DNA of 64,000 nucleotides from Lachnospiraceae bacterium (GCA_029053015.1 JAIDHX010000036.1:186001-250000), one strand, 5' to 3'; counted from the stretch's first letter, positions 9,601 through 17,506 are shown. Numbers and translations: made by a program. The notes: generated by a model not told the origin, from the letters alone.

Positions 9601-9837
9601 ATGATTACCAATGGTGATTTTGATCTTATCATTAACTCTCCCATAGGGAAATTCAGCGTCCATGATGACAGCTATCTGCGAAAGGCGGCAATCAAGGCAA
9701 AAACACCTTATATTACTACAGTTGCGGCGGCCAGAGTCACTGCTGAAGGAATTCATTATCTGAAAACGCATGAAGGAAGCAAAGTGAAATCTCTGCAGGA
9801 ATTGCATAGTGAAATCCACGATAAGCCGTGCAATTAA
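6604..9837 (+). CDS. carB: Carbamoyl-phosphate synthase, large subunit
   Basis: A 1077-aa protein of normal family length. It uses ammonia channelled from the small subunit, bicarbonate and two ATP to make carbamoyl phosphate for arginine and pyrimidine synthesis. The two homologous ATP-grasp halves are evident: IGSGPIIIGQACEFDYSG at the N-terminus and LGGGPNRIGQGIEFDYC near residue 558, each followed by ATP-grasp signatures (RPAYTMGGAGGG; RPSYVLGGRGME). The C-terminal 140 residues are the MGS-like allosteric domain (LISVNKKDKDEV, ATEGTYN). The small subunit carA is not adjacent, so it must lie elsewhere. A 39-base gap to the next gene without a terminator allows read-through. Confidence 0.97.
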   Translation: MPRRTDIHKVLIIGSGPIIIGQACEFDYSGTQACKALRKLGYEIVLVNSNPATIMTDPETADVTYIEPLNVERLEQIIEKERPDALLPNLGGQSGLNLCAELNKAGILDKYNVKVIGVQVDAIERGEDRIEFKKTMNQLGIEMARSEVAYSVDEALDIAEKLGYPVVLRPAYTMGGAGGGLVYNKEELKVVCARGLQASLVGQVLVEESVLGWEELELEVVRDAENNIITVCFIENIDPLGVHTGDSFCSAPMLTISEDCQKRLQEQAYKIVEAVKVIGGTNVQFAHDPVTDRIIVIEINPRTSRSSALASKATGFPIALVSSMLAAGLTLKDIPCGKYGTLDKYVPDGDYVVIKFARWAFEKFKGVEDKLGTQMRAVGEVMSIGKTYKEAFQKAIRSLETGRYGLGHVKDFDSLSKEELLRRLITPSSERHFLMYEALRKGASVDEIYEITKVKTYFIEQMKELVEEEEAIMKYKGGLPTDEMLITAKKDGFSDKYLSQLLEISEDVVRNHRIELGVEEAWEGVHVSGTEDSAYYYSTYNAPDKNPISEDKPKIMILGGGPNRIGQGIEFDYCCVHAAIALRQLGFETIIVNCNPETVSTDYDTSDKLYFEPLTLEDVLSIYKKEKPVGVIAQFGGQTPLNLASELEKNGVRILGTSPAVIDLAEDRDQFRAMMDKLGIPMPESGMATTVEEALSIAKGIGYPVMVRPSYVLGGRGMEVVYDDESMTEYMAAAVGVTPDRPILIDRFLNHALECEADAISDGTHAFVPAVMEHIELAGIHSGDSACIIPSVHIQPENVETIKEYTRKIAEEMHVKGLMNMQYAIENGKVFVLEANPRASRTVPLVSKVCNIRMVPLATEIITSEITGHPSPVPDLKEKVIPYYGVKEAVFPFNMFPEVDPVLGPEMRSTGEVLGLSRSYGEAFFKAQAAVQSKLPLEGTVLISVNKKDKDEVVEVAESLAGDGFEIIATEGTYNLITAAGIPAKKAKKIYEGRPNVEDMITNGDFDLIINSPIGKFSVHDDSYLRKAAIKAKTPYITTVAAARVTAEGIHYLKTHEGSKVKSLQELHSEIHDKPCN

Positions 9838-9876
9838 GGGGGAAAATGGGAGCTCATCTATTGGGAGATAGAGAAC

Positions 9877-12444
9877 ATGAAAAAAAGAACAACACAGTTT
9901 CTGAACGTTAGCTTTGTTCTGGTATCGTTTTTCTGTATATTCATATTTATCGTTCAGGCGGTCTTGGCAAATGTTATGGGAGAGGATGCCATCAGACAAC
10001 TGGGTGTTTTTTACATGTCAGGAATCAGCGAACAGGTAGCCGCTCATTTCGGAACAACCATTGAGCTTCGTTTGTCCCAGGTGGAATCGCTGGTAGATGC
10101 GGTTCCGCCCGGACGTGTTACAACGGAAAGCGCCATGCAGGTGGCGCTGAATTATAATGCGCGCTCTGTGGGCTTTGAATATCTGGCTCTTTATACGGAG
10201 GACGGAACCTTTCATATGCTTTACGGTTCCCAGGTGACGGCGGATGTTCCGGAGGATCTGCATCGTTCCGTTCAGGGAGGCCAATATAATGTCTGTGCAG
10301 GAAGGGATGCCGCAGGGACGCCGGTTGTTTTGATGGGCGTACCGGCCGTGTACCCCGTGGGTGACGGGAGTATGAGCATAGCATTGGTTGCGGGACTGCC
10401 CAGCAGTTATCTCAATGATACATTGGAAACCAGTATTCAAAACGACATTGTGGAATATTCGATCATCCGCACGGATGGCAGCTATGTTTTGAGTAACCAT
10501 GCCGTGGAAGAAGAAAATTATTTTGACAGGATTAACAATCTTTATGAAACCCGTAAGGGAAAAGAACCGGCTCAATATGCGGAAGAATTTCGTGATGCGT
10601 TGGAAGCCGGCAGGGATTATACCAGTGAAGTTATGATTGCCGGCGAATCATGGAATGTCTATTGCACCGTACTTCCGAATTCGGAGTGGCATCTTGTCTT
10701 GAAAATTTCCTATAATACGCTGAATGAGACGGTAAATGTGCTCCAGCGAAAATGGATCTATATTTTCATTGGCGGCGGCAGTCTGATCATCTGTGCGCTG
10801 CTTCTTGTCTTTTTCGGATATCACCGTTTGACAAAGTTGCATATGCATGAATTGGAGGAAGCCAGGAAAACAGCGGAACAGGCAATGCTTTTGGCTGAGC
10901 GCTCCAACAGGGTAAAAAGCGAATTCCTCTCGAACATGAGTCATGATATCCGTACACCGATGAATGGCATTATGGGAATGACATCGGTTGCCATCAGCAA
11001 TCTGGATGATCCGCCCAGAGTGCGTTCCTGCCTGAGAAAGATACATATATCCAGCAGACATCTGCTGGGATTGATTAATGATATGCTTGATATGTCCAAA
11101 ATCGAGACAGGAAAGCTTACCTTAAATATGGAGCCGCTTTGTCTGCGCGATATCATGCAGAATGTTGAAACGGTCATTCAGCCGATGGTGCAGGAGAAAA
11201 ATCAGCATTTCAATATTTATTTGCACGACATCTATCATGAAAATGTGTGCTCGGACAGAGTCCGTTTAAGCCAGATTCTTTTGAATATTCTCGGAAATGC
11301 AGTGAAGTTCACGCAGGAGGGCGGCGATATTGAGGCGGATTTGTATGAAGAGCCTTCCCCGAGAGGAAATGAATATATCCGCTCGCATTTGCATGTTAAG
11401 GATAACGGCATAGGTATCTCCAAAGAATTTCAGGATAAGATATTTGACGCGTTTGCCAGAGAAGATAATAACCGTGTGGATAAAGCGGACGGAGCCGGAA
11501 TGGGCCTGACGATTACCAAGTATATCGTGGACGCAATGGGCGGCGCCATTACGGTAGAAAGCGAGCAGGGAAAAGGAAGTCATTTTCAAATTACTCTGGA
11601 TATGGAAAAAACAGCGCAGGAGGAGAAGAAACTGCAGCTGCCGAAGCAGAATGTTCTGGTTATTGATGATGATCAGACAGCAGGAGAACTTGCTGTCTCT
11701 TCATTGGAATCCATCGGGCTGAAGGCGGAGACAGCGGCAGATATGCAGCAGGCTTTTCGGATGATAGAGGAGTGCCGCGGCAAAAATGAGAACTATCACA
11801 TGGTTCTCTTAGATTGGGATCTGCAGGGGCAGGATTGGAACGAGTCTGCAGAGGAATTGTTCGGTCGTTTTGGCCGGGAGCTGCCTGTTATCATTATCAC
11901 TGACGGTGAATGGGATGAGTTGGAGATAAAAACGGAAAAAGCCAATATCTGTGGTTTTATTTCAAAGCCCTTGTTCCGTTCCAGTCTTTATTATGTACTG
12001 CGTCGGGTGATAGAAGCGGAGGCGCCGCAGCAGGAGCGGGAAGAAGAGGCTGACATTGCATTACAAGGCAGACGCATTCTCGTGGCAGAGGACAACGAGT
12101 TAAACTGGGAGATTGCGCAGCTGATTCTTTCGGAATTCGGAATGGAAGTGGATTGGGCGGAAAACGGGCAGCTTTGTGTGGAACAATTTGAACAGTCTGC
12201 CCCGGGATGGTATGACGCTATCCTAATGGATCTTCGGATGCCTGTTATGACAGGCTTTGAAGCGACAGAAGCGATACGAAAGCTGGCGAGGGAAGACGCG
12301 CAGACCATTCCCATTATTGCAGTCAGCGCGGACGCCTTTGACGATGATATTCAAAAGTGTTTTGACAGCGGGATGAATGCCCATGCGGCGAAACCTTTAG
12401 ATCCGCAGAAAGTGTTATCTCTGCTGGGTCAGTATCTTCATTAA
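9877..12444 (+). CDS. Hybrid sensor histidine kinase with two receiver domains
   Basis: An 855-aa membrane kinase. A first TM at residues 9-32 and a second near 290-312 enclose an extracellular domain of about 260 residues, probably Cache/PAS-like. Cytoplasmic HisKA follows with SHDIRTPMNG as the H-box near 358, then HATPase (ILGNAVKF N-box, DNGIGIS, GAGMGLTI). Two receivers end the protein: one with VIDDDQ and LLDWD, and one with VAEDNE, MDLRMPVMTG and AKPLD. Both retain the phosphoacceptor Asp. The next gene, 30 bases on, is a sugar-binding lipoprotein, so the pair may sense an extracellular carbohydrate through the binding protein; that link is inferred from adjacency. Confidence 0.9.
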   Translation: MKKRTTQFLNVSFVLVSFFCIFIFIVQAVLANVMGEDAIRQLGVFYMSGISEQVAAHFGTTIELRLSQVESLVDAVPPGRVTTESAMQVALNYNARSVGFEYLALYTEDGTFHMLYGSQVTADVPEDLHRSVQGGQYNVCAGRDAAGTPVVLMGVPAVYPVGDGSMSIALVAGLPSSYLNDTLETSIQNDIVEYSIIRTDGSYVLSNHAVEEENYFDRINNLYETRKGKEPAQYAEEFRDALEAGRDYTSEVMIAGESWNVYCTVLPNSEWHLVLKISYNTLNETVNVLQRKWIYIFIGGGSLIICALLLVFFGYHRLTKLHMHELEEARKTAEQAMLLAERSNRVKSEFLSNMSHDIRTPMNGIMGMTSVAISNLDDPPRVRSCLRKIHISSRHLLGLINDMLDMSKIETGKLTLNMEPLCLRDIMQNVETVIQPMVQEKNQHFNIYLHDIYHENVCSDRVRLSQILLNILGNAVKFTQEGGDIEADLYEEPSPRGNEYIRSHLHVKDNGIGISKEFQDKIFDAFAREDNNRVDKADGAGMGLTITKYIVDAMGGAITVESEQGKGSHFQITLDMEKTAQEEKKLQLPKQNVLVIDDDQTAGELAVSSLESIGLKAETAADMQQAFRMIEECRGKNENYHMVLLDWDLQGQDWNESAEELFGRFGRELPVIIITDGEWDELEIKTEKANICGFISKPLFRSSLYYVLRRVIEAEAPQQEREEEADIALQGRRILVAEDNELNWEIAQLILSEFGMEVDWAENGQLCVEQFEQSAPGWYDAILMDLRMPVMTGFEATEAIRKLAREDAQTIPIIAVSADAFDDDIQKCFDSGMNAHAAKPLDPQKVLSLLGQYLH

Positions 12445-12474
12445 GGTCAATAGGAATGGAAAGGTTAGTTTGTG

Positions 12475-13770
12475 ATGAAAAAAAGATGTGCTTTGATAAG
12501 CGTTCTGCTCTCGGCGGTTCTATTGTCTTCCTGCGGCGGAAAAACCGCGGATATGGAATCACAAGAAAATGACAGCAGTGTCGAAACAATAGAATTGACC
12601 TTGTGGACTTTTCCGATAGGAAACTGGGGAAATCCCACGGCAGTGGCCAGTATGCTGAACGATTTTCATAAGGAGTATCCCGGCATTCATGTTTCGGTGG
12701 AATACTTAAATTACGATAATGGAGATGCAAAGATCAATCAGGCGGCAGCGGACGGGACGCTTCCGGATCTGGTCATGGAGGGACCGGAACGCCTTGTGGC
12801 AAATTGGGGAGAAAAAGGCTGGATGGTTGATTTGTCCGAACTTTGGGAGTCCGCTCCGGCCGGTGAGATATATGGCAATATCAGAGAAGCCTGTCAGCAC
12901 GGAAACGGAGAGTACTATGTGTTTCCTATCTGTATGTCGGCACATTGTATGGCTATCAATTATGATATGTTTAGGGAGGCCGGCGCCCTTCAGTATATTG
13001 ATGAAGAGACGCACACGTGGACGACGGAGGATTTTATTAAAGCGGTACAGGCTTTGCAGGATTATGCAGAGGTGCAGGAACAGAATATAAGCGCTGGCAT
13101 CGTATACTGCAAGAATCAAAGCGGCGACCAGGGGACACGTGCTCTGGTGAATAATCTGTATGGCGGCACTTTCACGGATGCGGCACACACGTATTATACG
13201 GTGGACAGCGAAGAAAACATAAAAGCCTTGCAGCTTCTTTACGATTTGGAGGGTATCATCTTTGAACCTTCGTTTTCCTCAGGAGATGCCATCAATCTGT
13301 TCTGCAGAAAAGAAACTGCCATGTGCTTCTGTTGGAACGGCTCTTTGGAAGTACAGCAGACCATCAATCACCCGGAATTGGATTTTGAAGTTTTTCCGAT
13401 GGCTTTTCCGACAGATCAGGATGCGCCGAAACTGCAGGGCGGCATCTGGGGCTTTGGGGCTTTTGACACCGGCGATCAGGAACGGATCACGGCAGCAAAA
13501 ACCTTTATCCGCTACATAACAGAAAATGAGGCTTCCTACACCCGGGCGGTAAGGGCTTCTTCCTACTGGCCGGTGCGGGATATGGACAATTTATATGAAA
13601 ATGACAGGCTCATGACGGAGTACAGCATTTTTATGCCGTACATGGGCGACTATTATCAGAACACGCCCGAATGGTCTCAGGCGCGTACCGCATGGTGGCA
13701 GATGCTTGCGAAGGTCGGAGAGGGAGCCGATATTGCAGAAGCGGTAAAAGACTTTCCTTCGCCGAAGTGA
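12475..13770 (+). CDS. Extracellular solute-binding lipoprotein, sugar ABC type (family 1)
   Basis: A 431-aa lipoprotein: signal peptide with lipobox LLSSC (Cys about residue 20), then a substrate-binding fold beginning ELTLWTFPIGNWGN and containing LPDLVMEGPERL and AMCFCWNGS, as in family 1 sugar-binding proteins. The ORF track uses GTG 12472; ATG 12475 is preferred, with GGAAAGG 12458-12464 upstream. No permease or ATPase genes accompany it, so it either works with transporter parts elsewhere or presents ligand to the hybrid kinase directly upstream, with which it is probably co-transcribed. A strong terminator follows. Confidence 0.85.
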   Translation: MKKRCALISVLLSAVLLSSCGGKTADMESQENDSSVETIELTLWTFPIGNWGNPTAVASMLNDFHKEYPGIHVSVEYLNYDNGDAKINQAAADGTLPDLVMEGPERLVANWGEKGWMVDLSELWESAPAGEIYGNIREACQHGNGEYYVFPICMSAHCMAINYDMFREAGALQYIDEETHTWTTEDFIKAVQALQDYAEVQEQNISAGIVYCKNQSGDQGTRALVNNLYGGTFTDAAHTYYTVDSEENIKALQLLYDLEGIIFEPSFSSGDAINLFCRKETAMCFCWNGSLEVQQTINHPELDFEVFPMAFPTDQDAPKLQGGIWGFGAFDTGDQERITAAKTFIRYITENEASYTRAVRASSYWPVRDMDNLYENDRLMTEYSIFMPYMGDYYQNTPEWSQARTAWWQMLAKVGEGADIAEAVKDFPSPK

Positions 13771-13783
13771 TCAGAAGAAAAAC

Positions 13784-13816
13784 AAGGCTTCCGAGGTTTT
13801 TCCCGGAAGCCTTTTT
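13784..13816. terminator. Bidirectional intrinsic terminator between converging operons
   Basis: A perfect 10-bp stem AAGGCTTCCG / CGGAAGCCTT with a 10-base loop is followed by TTTTT on the plus strand and by TTGTTTTT on the minus strand. It sits between the stops of the binding lipoprotein and of the oxidoreductase beta gene and can serve both. Confidence 0.85.
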
Positions 13817-13818
13817 GC

Positions 13819-14754
13819 TTATCTGTTACATCTTACCTGCAGTTCTTCCCAACGTCTGTCCACTTCTTTCTGAAACTCTGCAATCAGTTCTTCGTTTTCA
13901 GGCTTGAACAGGTGGCGGAAGCGGCGCTGGGAGCGAAGGAAGTCTTCGATAGGCAGCTTCGCCTTGGGCTCGTAGCTTAAAATCCATTTTCCGTCCACCA
14001 CTTCATACAGCGGCCAGTAGCAGGTGTCAACTGCCGCTTTGCAGATATCCATAAGGTCCGAAGGCTCATAGCCCCAGCCTCTCGGACAGGGGGCAAGGAC
14101 ATTCAGGAAAGCGGCGCCCGGCGTGTAGATTGCCTTTTCCGCCTTTGTATGCAAATCCTTAAAGTTATTGGTAAAAGTGGTCTGTCCCACATAGGGGATA
14201 TGGTGCTCCGCCATAATTGCCGCCAAATCTTTCCGAATTTGCACTTTGCCGTTGGACACTTTTCCGGCAGGCGTGGTGGTGGTATCCGCAAACTGCGGCG
14301 TTGCGGAAGAGCGCTGGGTTCCGGTGTTCATGTATGCGCCGTTGTCGTAGCAGACATATACCATGTCATGTCCGCGCTCCATGGCGCCTGACAGGGACTG
14401 GAAGCCGATGTCGTAGGTTCCGCCGTCGCCGCCGAAGGTAATGAATTTGTAGTCTTCTTTCACTTTACCCTTTTTCTTTAACACCCTGTACGCAGTCTCC
14501 ACGCCGGACAGGGTCGCGCCTGCATTTTCAAAGGCATTATGGATATAGCTGTCCTCATATGCAGTGTAGGGATACATAAAAGAAGAAACCTCTAAGCAGC
14601 CCGTTGCATTGCCCACGACTGCCTTGTCTCCTTCATGCAGTGCACGCAATACCCCGCGAACCGCCACGGTGCCGCCGCAGCCGGCGCACATCCTGTGTCC
14701 CGGAGCCAGCCGCTCCGGTTTATTCATGACTTCTTTAAAATTATATGCCTCCAT
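13819..14754 (-). CDS. porB: 2-oxoacid:ferredoxin oxidoreductase, beta (TPP-binding) subunit
   Basis: A 311-aa subunit that binds thiamine pyrophosphate and a [4Fe-4S] cluster in the enzyme that oxidatively decarboxylates pyruvate or a related 2-oxoacid to acyl-CoA, reducing ferredoxin. Visible motifs are HRMCAGCGG at the N-terminus (cluster Cys pair), NATGCLE, the TPP/Mg motif FGGDGGTYDIG with DNGAYMNTG, and a third conserved Cys in LAPCPRGWG. Length fits the four-subunit archaeal-type enzyme. It is last in a gamma-delta-alpha-beta operon, 25 bases after alpha. Pyruvate is the default substrate, but 2-oxoisovalerate or other oxoacids cannot be excluded. Confidence 0.9.
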   Translation of the reverse strand: MEAYNFKEVMNKPERLAPGHRMCAGCGGTVAVRGVLRALHEGDKAVVGNATGCLEVSSFMYPYTAYEDSYIHNAFENAGATLSGVETAYRVLKKKGKVKEDYKFITFGGDGGTYDIGFQSLSGAMERGHDMVYVCYDNGAYMNTGTQRSSATPQFADTTTTPAGKVSNGKVQIRKDLAAIMAEHHIPYVGQTTFTNNFKDLHTKAEKAIYTPGAAFLNVLAPCPRGWGYEPSDLMDICKAAVDTCYWPLYEVVDGKWILSYEPKAKLPIEDFLRSQRRFRHLFKPENEELIAEFQKEVDRRWEELQVRCNR

Positions 14755-14779
14755 ATTTAACCTCGTTTCTGTGCTGCTT

Positions 14780-15967
14780 TTATCTCTTACGCAGTCCTAT
14801 GTATTCGTACATATCCGTTATCTCATGCGTTTCTGCAATCTTTTCCAGATTGGCATAAACCTGACAGAAATCTTCTACCGTGATATCCCTGCCGCCGAGT
14901 CCGTAGAGATAGTTTACGGTTTCCGCTTTGCCTTTTGCCTGATAGAGCGCCGCTCTTACTTCTGCGCCCAGAGGGCCGCCCGTGGCAGAGAACATTTCTG
15001 ACCTATCCAAAATAGCAACTGCTTTAACATGTGCCAGAGCCGCCGCGATTTCTTCTTCGGGGAAGGGGCGGAATACCCTGATTTTCAACAGTCCGACTTT
15101 TTTTCCTGTGGTATTTCGGATTTGCTCAATGGCAGCCTTGCATGTGCCTGCCGCAGAACCGATAATGACCACTGCATAATCGGCATCTTCTAAACGATAT
15201 GATTCAAAGAAACCATACTGCCGTCCGGTCATAGCCTGAAAACGTTCTGCTACCTCTAGAATCACCTTGCGGGCATTTATCATGGCTTCCCGCTGACCGC
15301 GTTTGGTCTCCATATAATAGCAGGATACGGCATAGGGTCCCACCGCCAGCGTCTCATTCGGATTTAAAAGATAATGCTTGGGATCCCTTTCGCCCACAAA
15401 TTCTTTGACCAGATTATCCTCCACCAGCAGAATGTTTTCTACGCCGTGGCTGGTAATAAAGCCATCCTGACATATCATGACCGGAAGCATCACGTCTTTG
15501 TGCTCTGCAATCGGGAAGGCTTGCAAGAAATTGTCGTAGGCTTCCTGATTGGACTCTGCATAAATCTGTATCCATCCGCTGTCCCTTGCGCCCATACTGT
15601 CGGAATGGTCCGCGTTGATGTTGATAGGACCGGACAGGGCACGGTTTACCAGTGCCAGAACAATCGGCAGGCGGTTGGATGCCGCCACATACAGCTCTTC
15701 CCACATCAAAGCAAGGCCGCAGGAAGAGGTAGCTGTAAGCGCCCTTGCGCCCGCTGCGGAAGCCCCGACGGTGGCGCTCATGGAGCTGTGCTCGCTTTCC
15801 ACCGGAATAAATTCCGTGTCAATTTCCCCGTTCGCAATATAGTTTGCCACATACTGGGGAATTTCCGTGGAGGGCGTGATAGGAAATGCCGGCATGACGT
15901 CCGGATTAATCTGTTTGATGGCATAAGCTACCGCTTCATTGCCGGATAAACGTTCTCTGACAGCCAT
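14780..15967 (-). CDS. porA: 2-oxoacid:ferredoxin oxidoreductase, alpha subunit
   Basis: A 395-aa subunit that contributes the pyrimidine-binding and CoA-handling part of the enzyme. It begins LSGNEAVAYAIKQINPDV and shows AFPITPSTEIPQ, EHSSMSATVGASAAGAR and TATSSCGLALMWEELYVAA, all characteristic of PorA-type alpha subunits. A C-terminal part with KVGLLKIRVFRPFPEE matches the transketolase C-like domain. The gene abuts the delta gene with no gap (delta stops at 15968), so the two are translationally coupled. Together with beta, gamma and delta it forms the complete enzyme. Confidence 0.92.
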   Translation of the reverse strand: MAVRERLSGNEAVAYAIKQINPDVMPAFPITPSTEIPQYVANYIANGEIDTEFIPVESEHSSMSATVGASAAGARALTATSSCGLALMWEELYVAASNRLPIVLALVNRALSGPININADHSDSMGARDSGWIQIYAESNQEAYDNFLQAFPIAEHKDVMLPVMICQDGFITSHGVENILLVEDNLVKEFVGERDPKHYLLNPNETLAVGPYAVSCYYMETKRGQREAMINARKVILEVAERFQAMTGRQYGFFESYRLEDADYAVVIIGSAAGTCKAAIEQIRNTTGKKVGLLKIRVFRPFPEEEIAAALAHVKAVAILDRSEMFSATGGPLGAEVRAALYQAKGKAETVNYLYGLGGRDITVEDFCQVYANLEKIAETHEITDMYEYIGLRKR

Positions 15968-16264
15968 TTATTTTCCCTCCTTCATTGTAATTGCACCAAA
16001 GGGGCATACCTTGGCACAAATGCCGCAGCCCTTGCAATGGTCATAATCGAAATCCTTACGTTTTTGGTCGCTGACCGGAATGGAAGAATCCGGACAGACC
16101 GGCGTACACAGAAGACATTGTTTGCATTTTTCCTGATTCCACACCGGAGTGGAAGTACGCCATTCACCCGTGCAGAACTCTCTGGAAGTGGCAGCCTCGA
16201 AAATTTTGTTGCCCTCCGTGATGTCTTGCCATGGGCTGTTTTCATTTATTCTTTCACTTATCAT
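15968..16264 (-). CDS. porD: 2-oxoacid:ferredoxin oxidoreductase, delta (2x[4Fe-4S] ferredoxin) subunit
   Basis: A 98-aa ferredoxin-like subunit with two cluster motifs, CKQCLLCTPVCP and CKGCGICAKVCP, carrying electrons from the catalytic centre to external ferredoxin. Its start overlaps the gamma stop by four bases (16261-16264). The length and position between gamma and alpha are those of the four-subunit enzyme rather than the single-chain clostridial pyruvate:ferredoxin oxidoreductase. Confidence 0.92.
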   Translation of the reverse strand: MISERINENSPWQDITEGNKIFEAATSREFCTGEWRTSTPVWNQEKCKQCLLCTPVCPDSSIPVSDQKRKDFDYDHCKGCGICAKVCPFGAITMKEGK

Positions 16265-16860
16265 GAATTTACCCCGCCTTTCTCTGCCTTTGCAATCTCC
16301 GCAAATGTAAGTTCCAAAGCTTTCATATTGCCGTCGATGACTTCCGGCTTCTTTGCAAATTTATGTTGGAAAGAGGCCTGCATCTCCTTTAAAAATTCCT
16401 CCTGTTTCATGACGCCGGACACTGCCACCACGGCTGCCAGCATAGGGGAATTCGGATAGTTTTTCCCAAGCGCCTGCATGGAAATGGCTTTTGCGTCCAA
16501 AGTATAAACCGCACCCTGATAGCCATGCAAAAAGGGAAGCAGTTCCTCTTTTTTCTTTTCCGTATTGATAATGACGGCGCCTTTCTCCTTCAATCCGTGG
16601 GTTACGTCGGTGGTCTCCAACAGTCCGTCATCCACCACCACCACATAATCGGGGTCATAAATATTGGAATGAACCGTCACCGGTTCTGTGCTGATACGGT
16701 TGTAGGCGGTAATCGGCGCGCCCATGCGCTCCGGACCGTATTCCGGAAAGCCCTGCACAAACTTTCCGACCTTGAATGCCACGTCCGCCAGCAGAAGCGC
16801 CGCGGTTTTGGCACCCTGACCGCCACGGCCATGCCATCTGATTTCCATTGTATTTTCCAT
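16261..16860 (-). CDS. porC: 2-oxoacid:ferredoxin oxidoreductase, gamma subunit
   Basis: A 199-aa subunit, first gene of the operon. It begins MEIRWHGRGGQGAKTAALLLADVA, the classic start of the gamma subunit family, and continues with EYGPERMGAPITAYNRI. In the enzyme it contacts alpha and contributes to CoA binding. RBS AGGAGAAAAG directly precedes the ATG. Upstream on the minus strand lie a terminator, a T-box-like leader and a promoter, so expression of all four genes is probably controlled by transcript attenuation. Confidence 0.92.
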   Translation of the reverse strand: MENTMEIRWHGRGGQGAKTAALLLADVAFKVGKFVQGFPEYGPERMGAPITAYNRISTEPVTVHSNIYDPDYVVVVDDGLLETTDVTHGLKEKGAVIINTEKKKEELLPFLHGYQGAVYTLDAKAISMQALGKNYPNSPMLAAVVAVSGVMKQEEFLKEMQASFQHKFAKKPEVIDGNMKALELTFAEIAKAEKGGVNS

Positions 16861-16959
16861 CTTTTCTCCTATCTGCGTGTCTTGGCACGCGAATATATTT
16901 TGCTTTCAAACGTATACTCCCGGCGCGTTTCAAAGAGGGTGACGGGAATCTTAGTGCAT

Positions 16960-16992
16960 AAAAAACGGCCTCTACCGCAAACGGTAGAAGCC
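16960..16992 (-). terminator. Attenuator terminator of the T-box-like leader
   Basis: On the minus strand GGCTTCTACCG, loop TTTG, CGGTAGAGGCC (11 bp, one G-U) is followed by G and six T. It lies 100 bases before porC, so read-through is needed for expression, as expected of a leader attenuator. Confidence 0.85.
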
Positions 16993-17194
16993 TGCTCTTT
17001 CTTCTTATCCCATCTACGACATACCAACATATGCGTCCTCTTTTACGGAAGGAACCCGTCAGCATCTACTTGCATACCTGCTTTGGTGCTGCAACTCAGG
17101 AGGGATTTTCCATACATCCTACTCGTACCGCTTCTCAGCTTGCGCGGCTCTCTGTGCCTTTCAAAGATATGTACTCACTCCGTCATCGTCTTTT
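16960..17194 (-). promoter_or_regulatory. T-box-like leader of the oxidoreductase operon
   Basis: Read on the minus strand, the segment contains, in order, the hallmarks of a T-box leader: GAGTGAGTA near the 5' end, AGAGAGCC, GCTGAGAAGC, GGAAAATCC followed by CTCCTGAGTTGC (Stem I distal part), AGTAG, then GACGGG...CCGTAA resembling the F-box/Stem II region. It ends in a strong terminator. The T-box itself is non-canonical: I see no UGGNACCGCG. GTAGATGGGAT upstream of the terminator could pair with TCTAC of the terminator arm and carry UGGG as the acceptor-binding bulge. The specifier codon lies in TATGGAAAA but cannot be assigned (AUG, UGG or GGA). Confidence 0.7.
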
Positions 17195-17211
17195 AAAAAG
17201 AATCTGTCATC

Positions 17212-17240
17212 ATTTTAATAACGATTCGCAGACTTGTCAA
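17212..17240 (-). promoter_or_regulatory. Promoter of the oxidoreductase operon
   Basis: On the minus strand TTGACA (17240-17235), a 17-base spacer, and TAAAAT (17217-17212). Transcription would start just before the T-box-like leader. The -35 lies about 33 bases from the divergent -35 of the thiamine operon. Confidence 0.75.
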
Positions 17241-17272
17241 CAATTTTCGATGATTTTTTGCAAACAGTCACC

Positions 17273-17301
17273 TTGACATTTCAATTCCCCGAGTTTATAA
17301 T
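17273..17301 (+). promoter_or_regulatory. Promoter of the thiamine operon
   Basis: Perfect consensus hexamers TTGACA (17273-17278) and TATAAT (17296-17301) with a 17-base spacer, about 45 bases upstream of the TPP riboswitch. Confidence 0.85.
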
Positions 17302-17345
17302 CCTATCTATACAAAAGTGAGAACTGAATACGATATGATATGTGT

Positions 17346-17425
17346 TTGCGAGGGAACTGAACAAGTTGAAAAAGGTTAAGACCTGACCTCTGGACCTGTC
17401 GGCTAATACCGGCGTAGGGAAGCAA
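17346..17425 (+). promoter_or_regulatory. TPP riboswitch (THI element)
   Basis: The 3' half CTGTCGGCTAATACCGGCG followed by TAGGGAAGC matches the TPP aptamer P4/P5 region (CTGAT..GGxTAATxCCxGCGTAGGGA). TTGC at 17346 can pair with GCAA at 17422 to close P1, with AGGGAAC near the 5' end. The usually invariant CTGAGA of the pyrimidine-sensing arm appears as TTAAGA or is displaced, so the 5' half is divergent. Downstream GAGC..GCTC followed by TATTTTT near 17471 may be the expression platform. The genes it controls (tenA-thiN-thiD-thiE) confirm the call: TPP binding would shut off thiamine salvage and synthesis. Confidence 0.85.
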
Positions 17426-17506
17426 TTTCTTGCGCCGTTTTGCGTTTGAAGGAGCTTTCGATGATTCGGGGCTCTATTTTTGTGGAAAAAAACGGGAGGA
17501 ATATAC

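Noticed and set aside
13819-16860. 2-oxoisovalerate or 2-oxoglutarate specificity for the oxidoreductase
   Set aside because: No specificity-determining residues could be judged by eye; the generic four-subunit oxoacid enzyme is the supported level, with por symbols as default.
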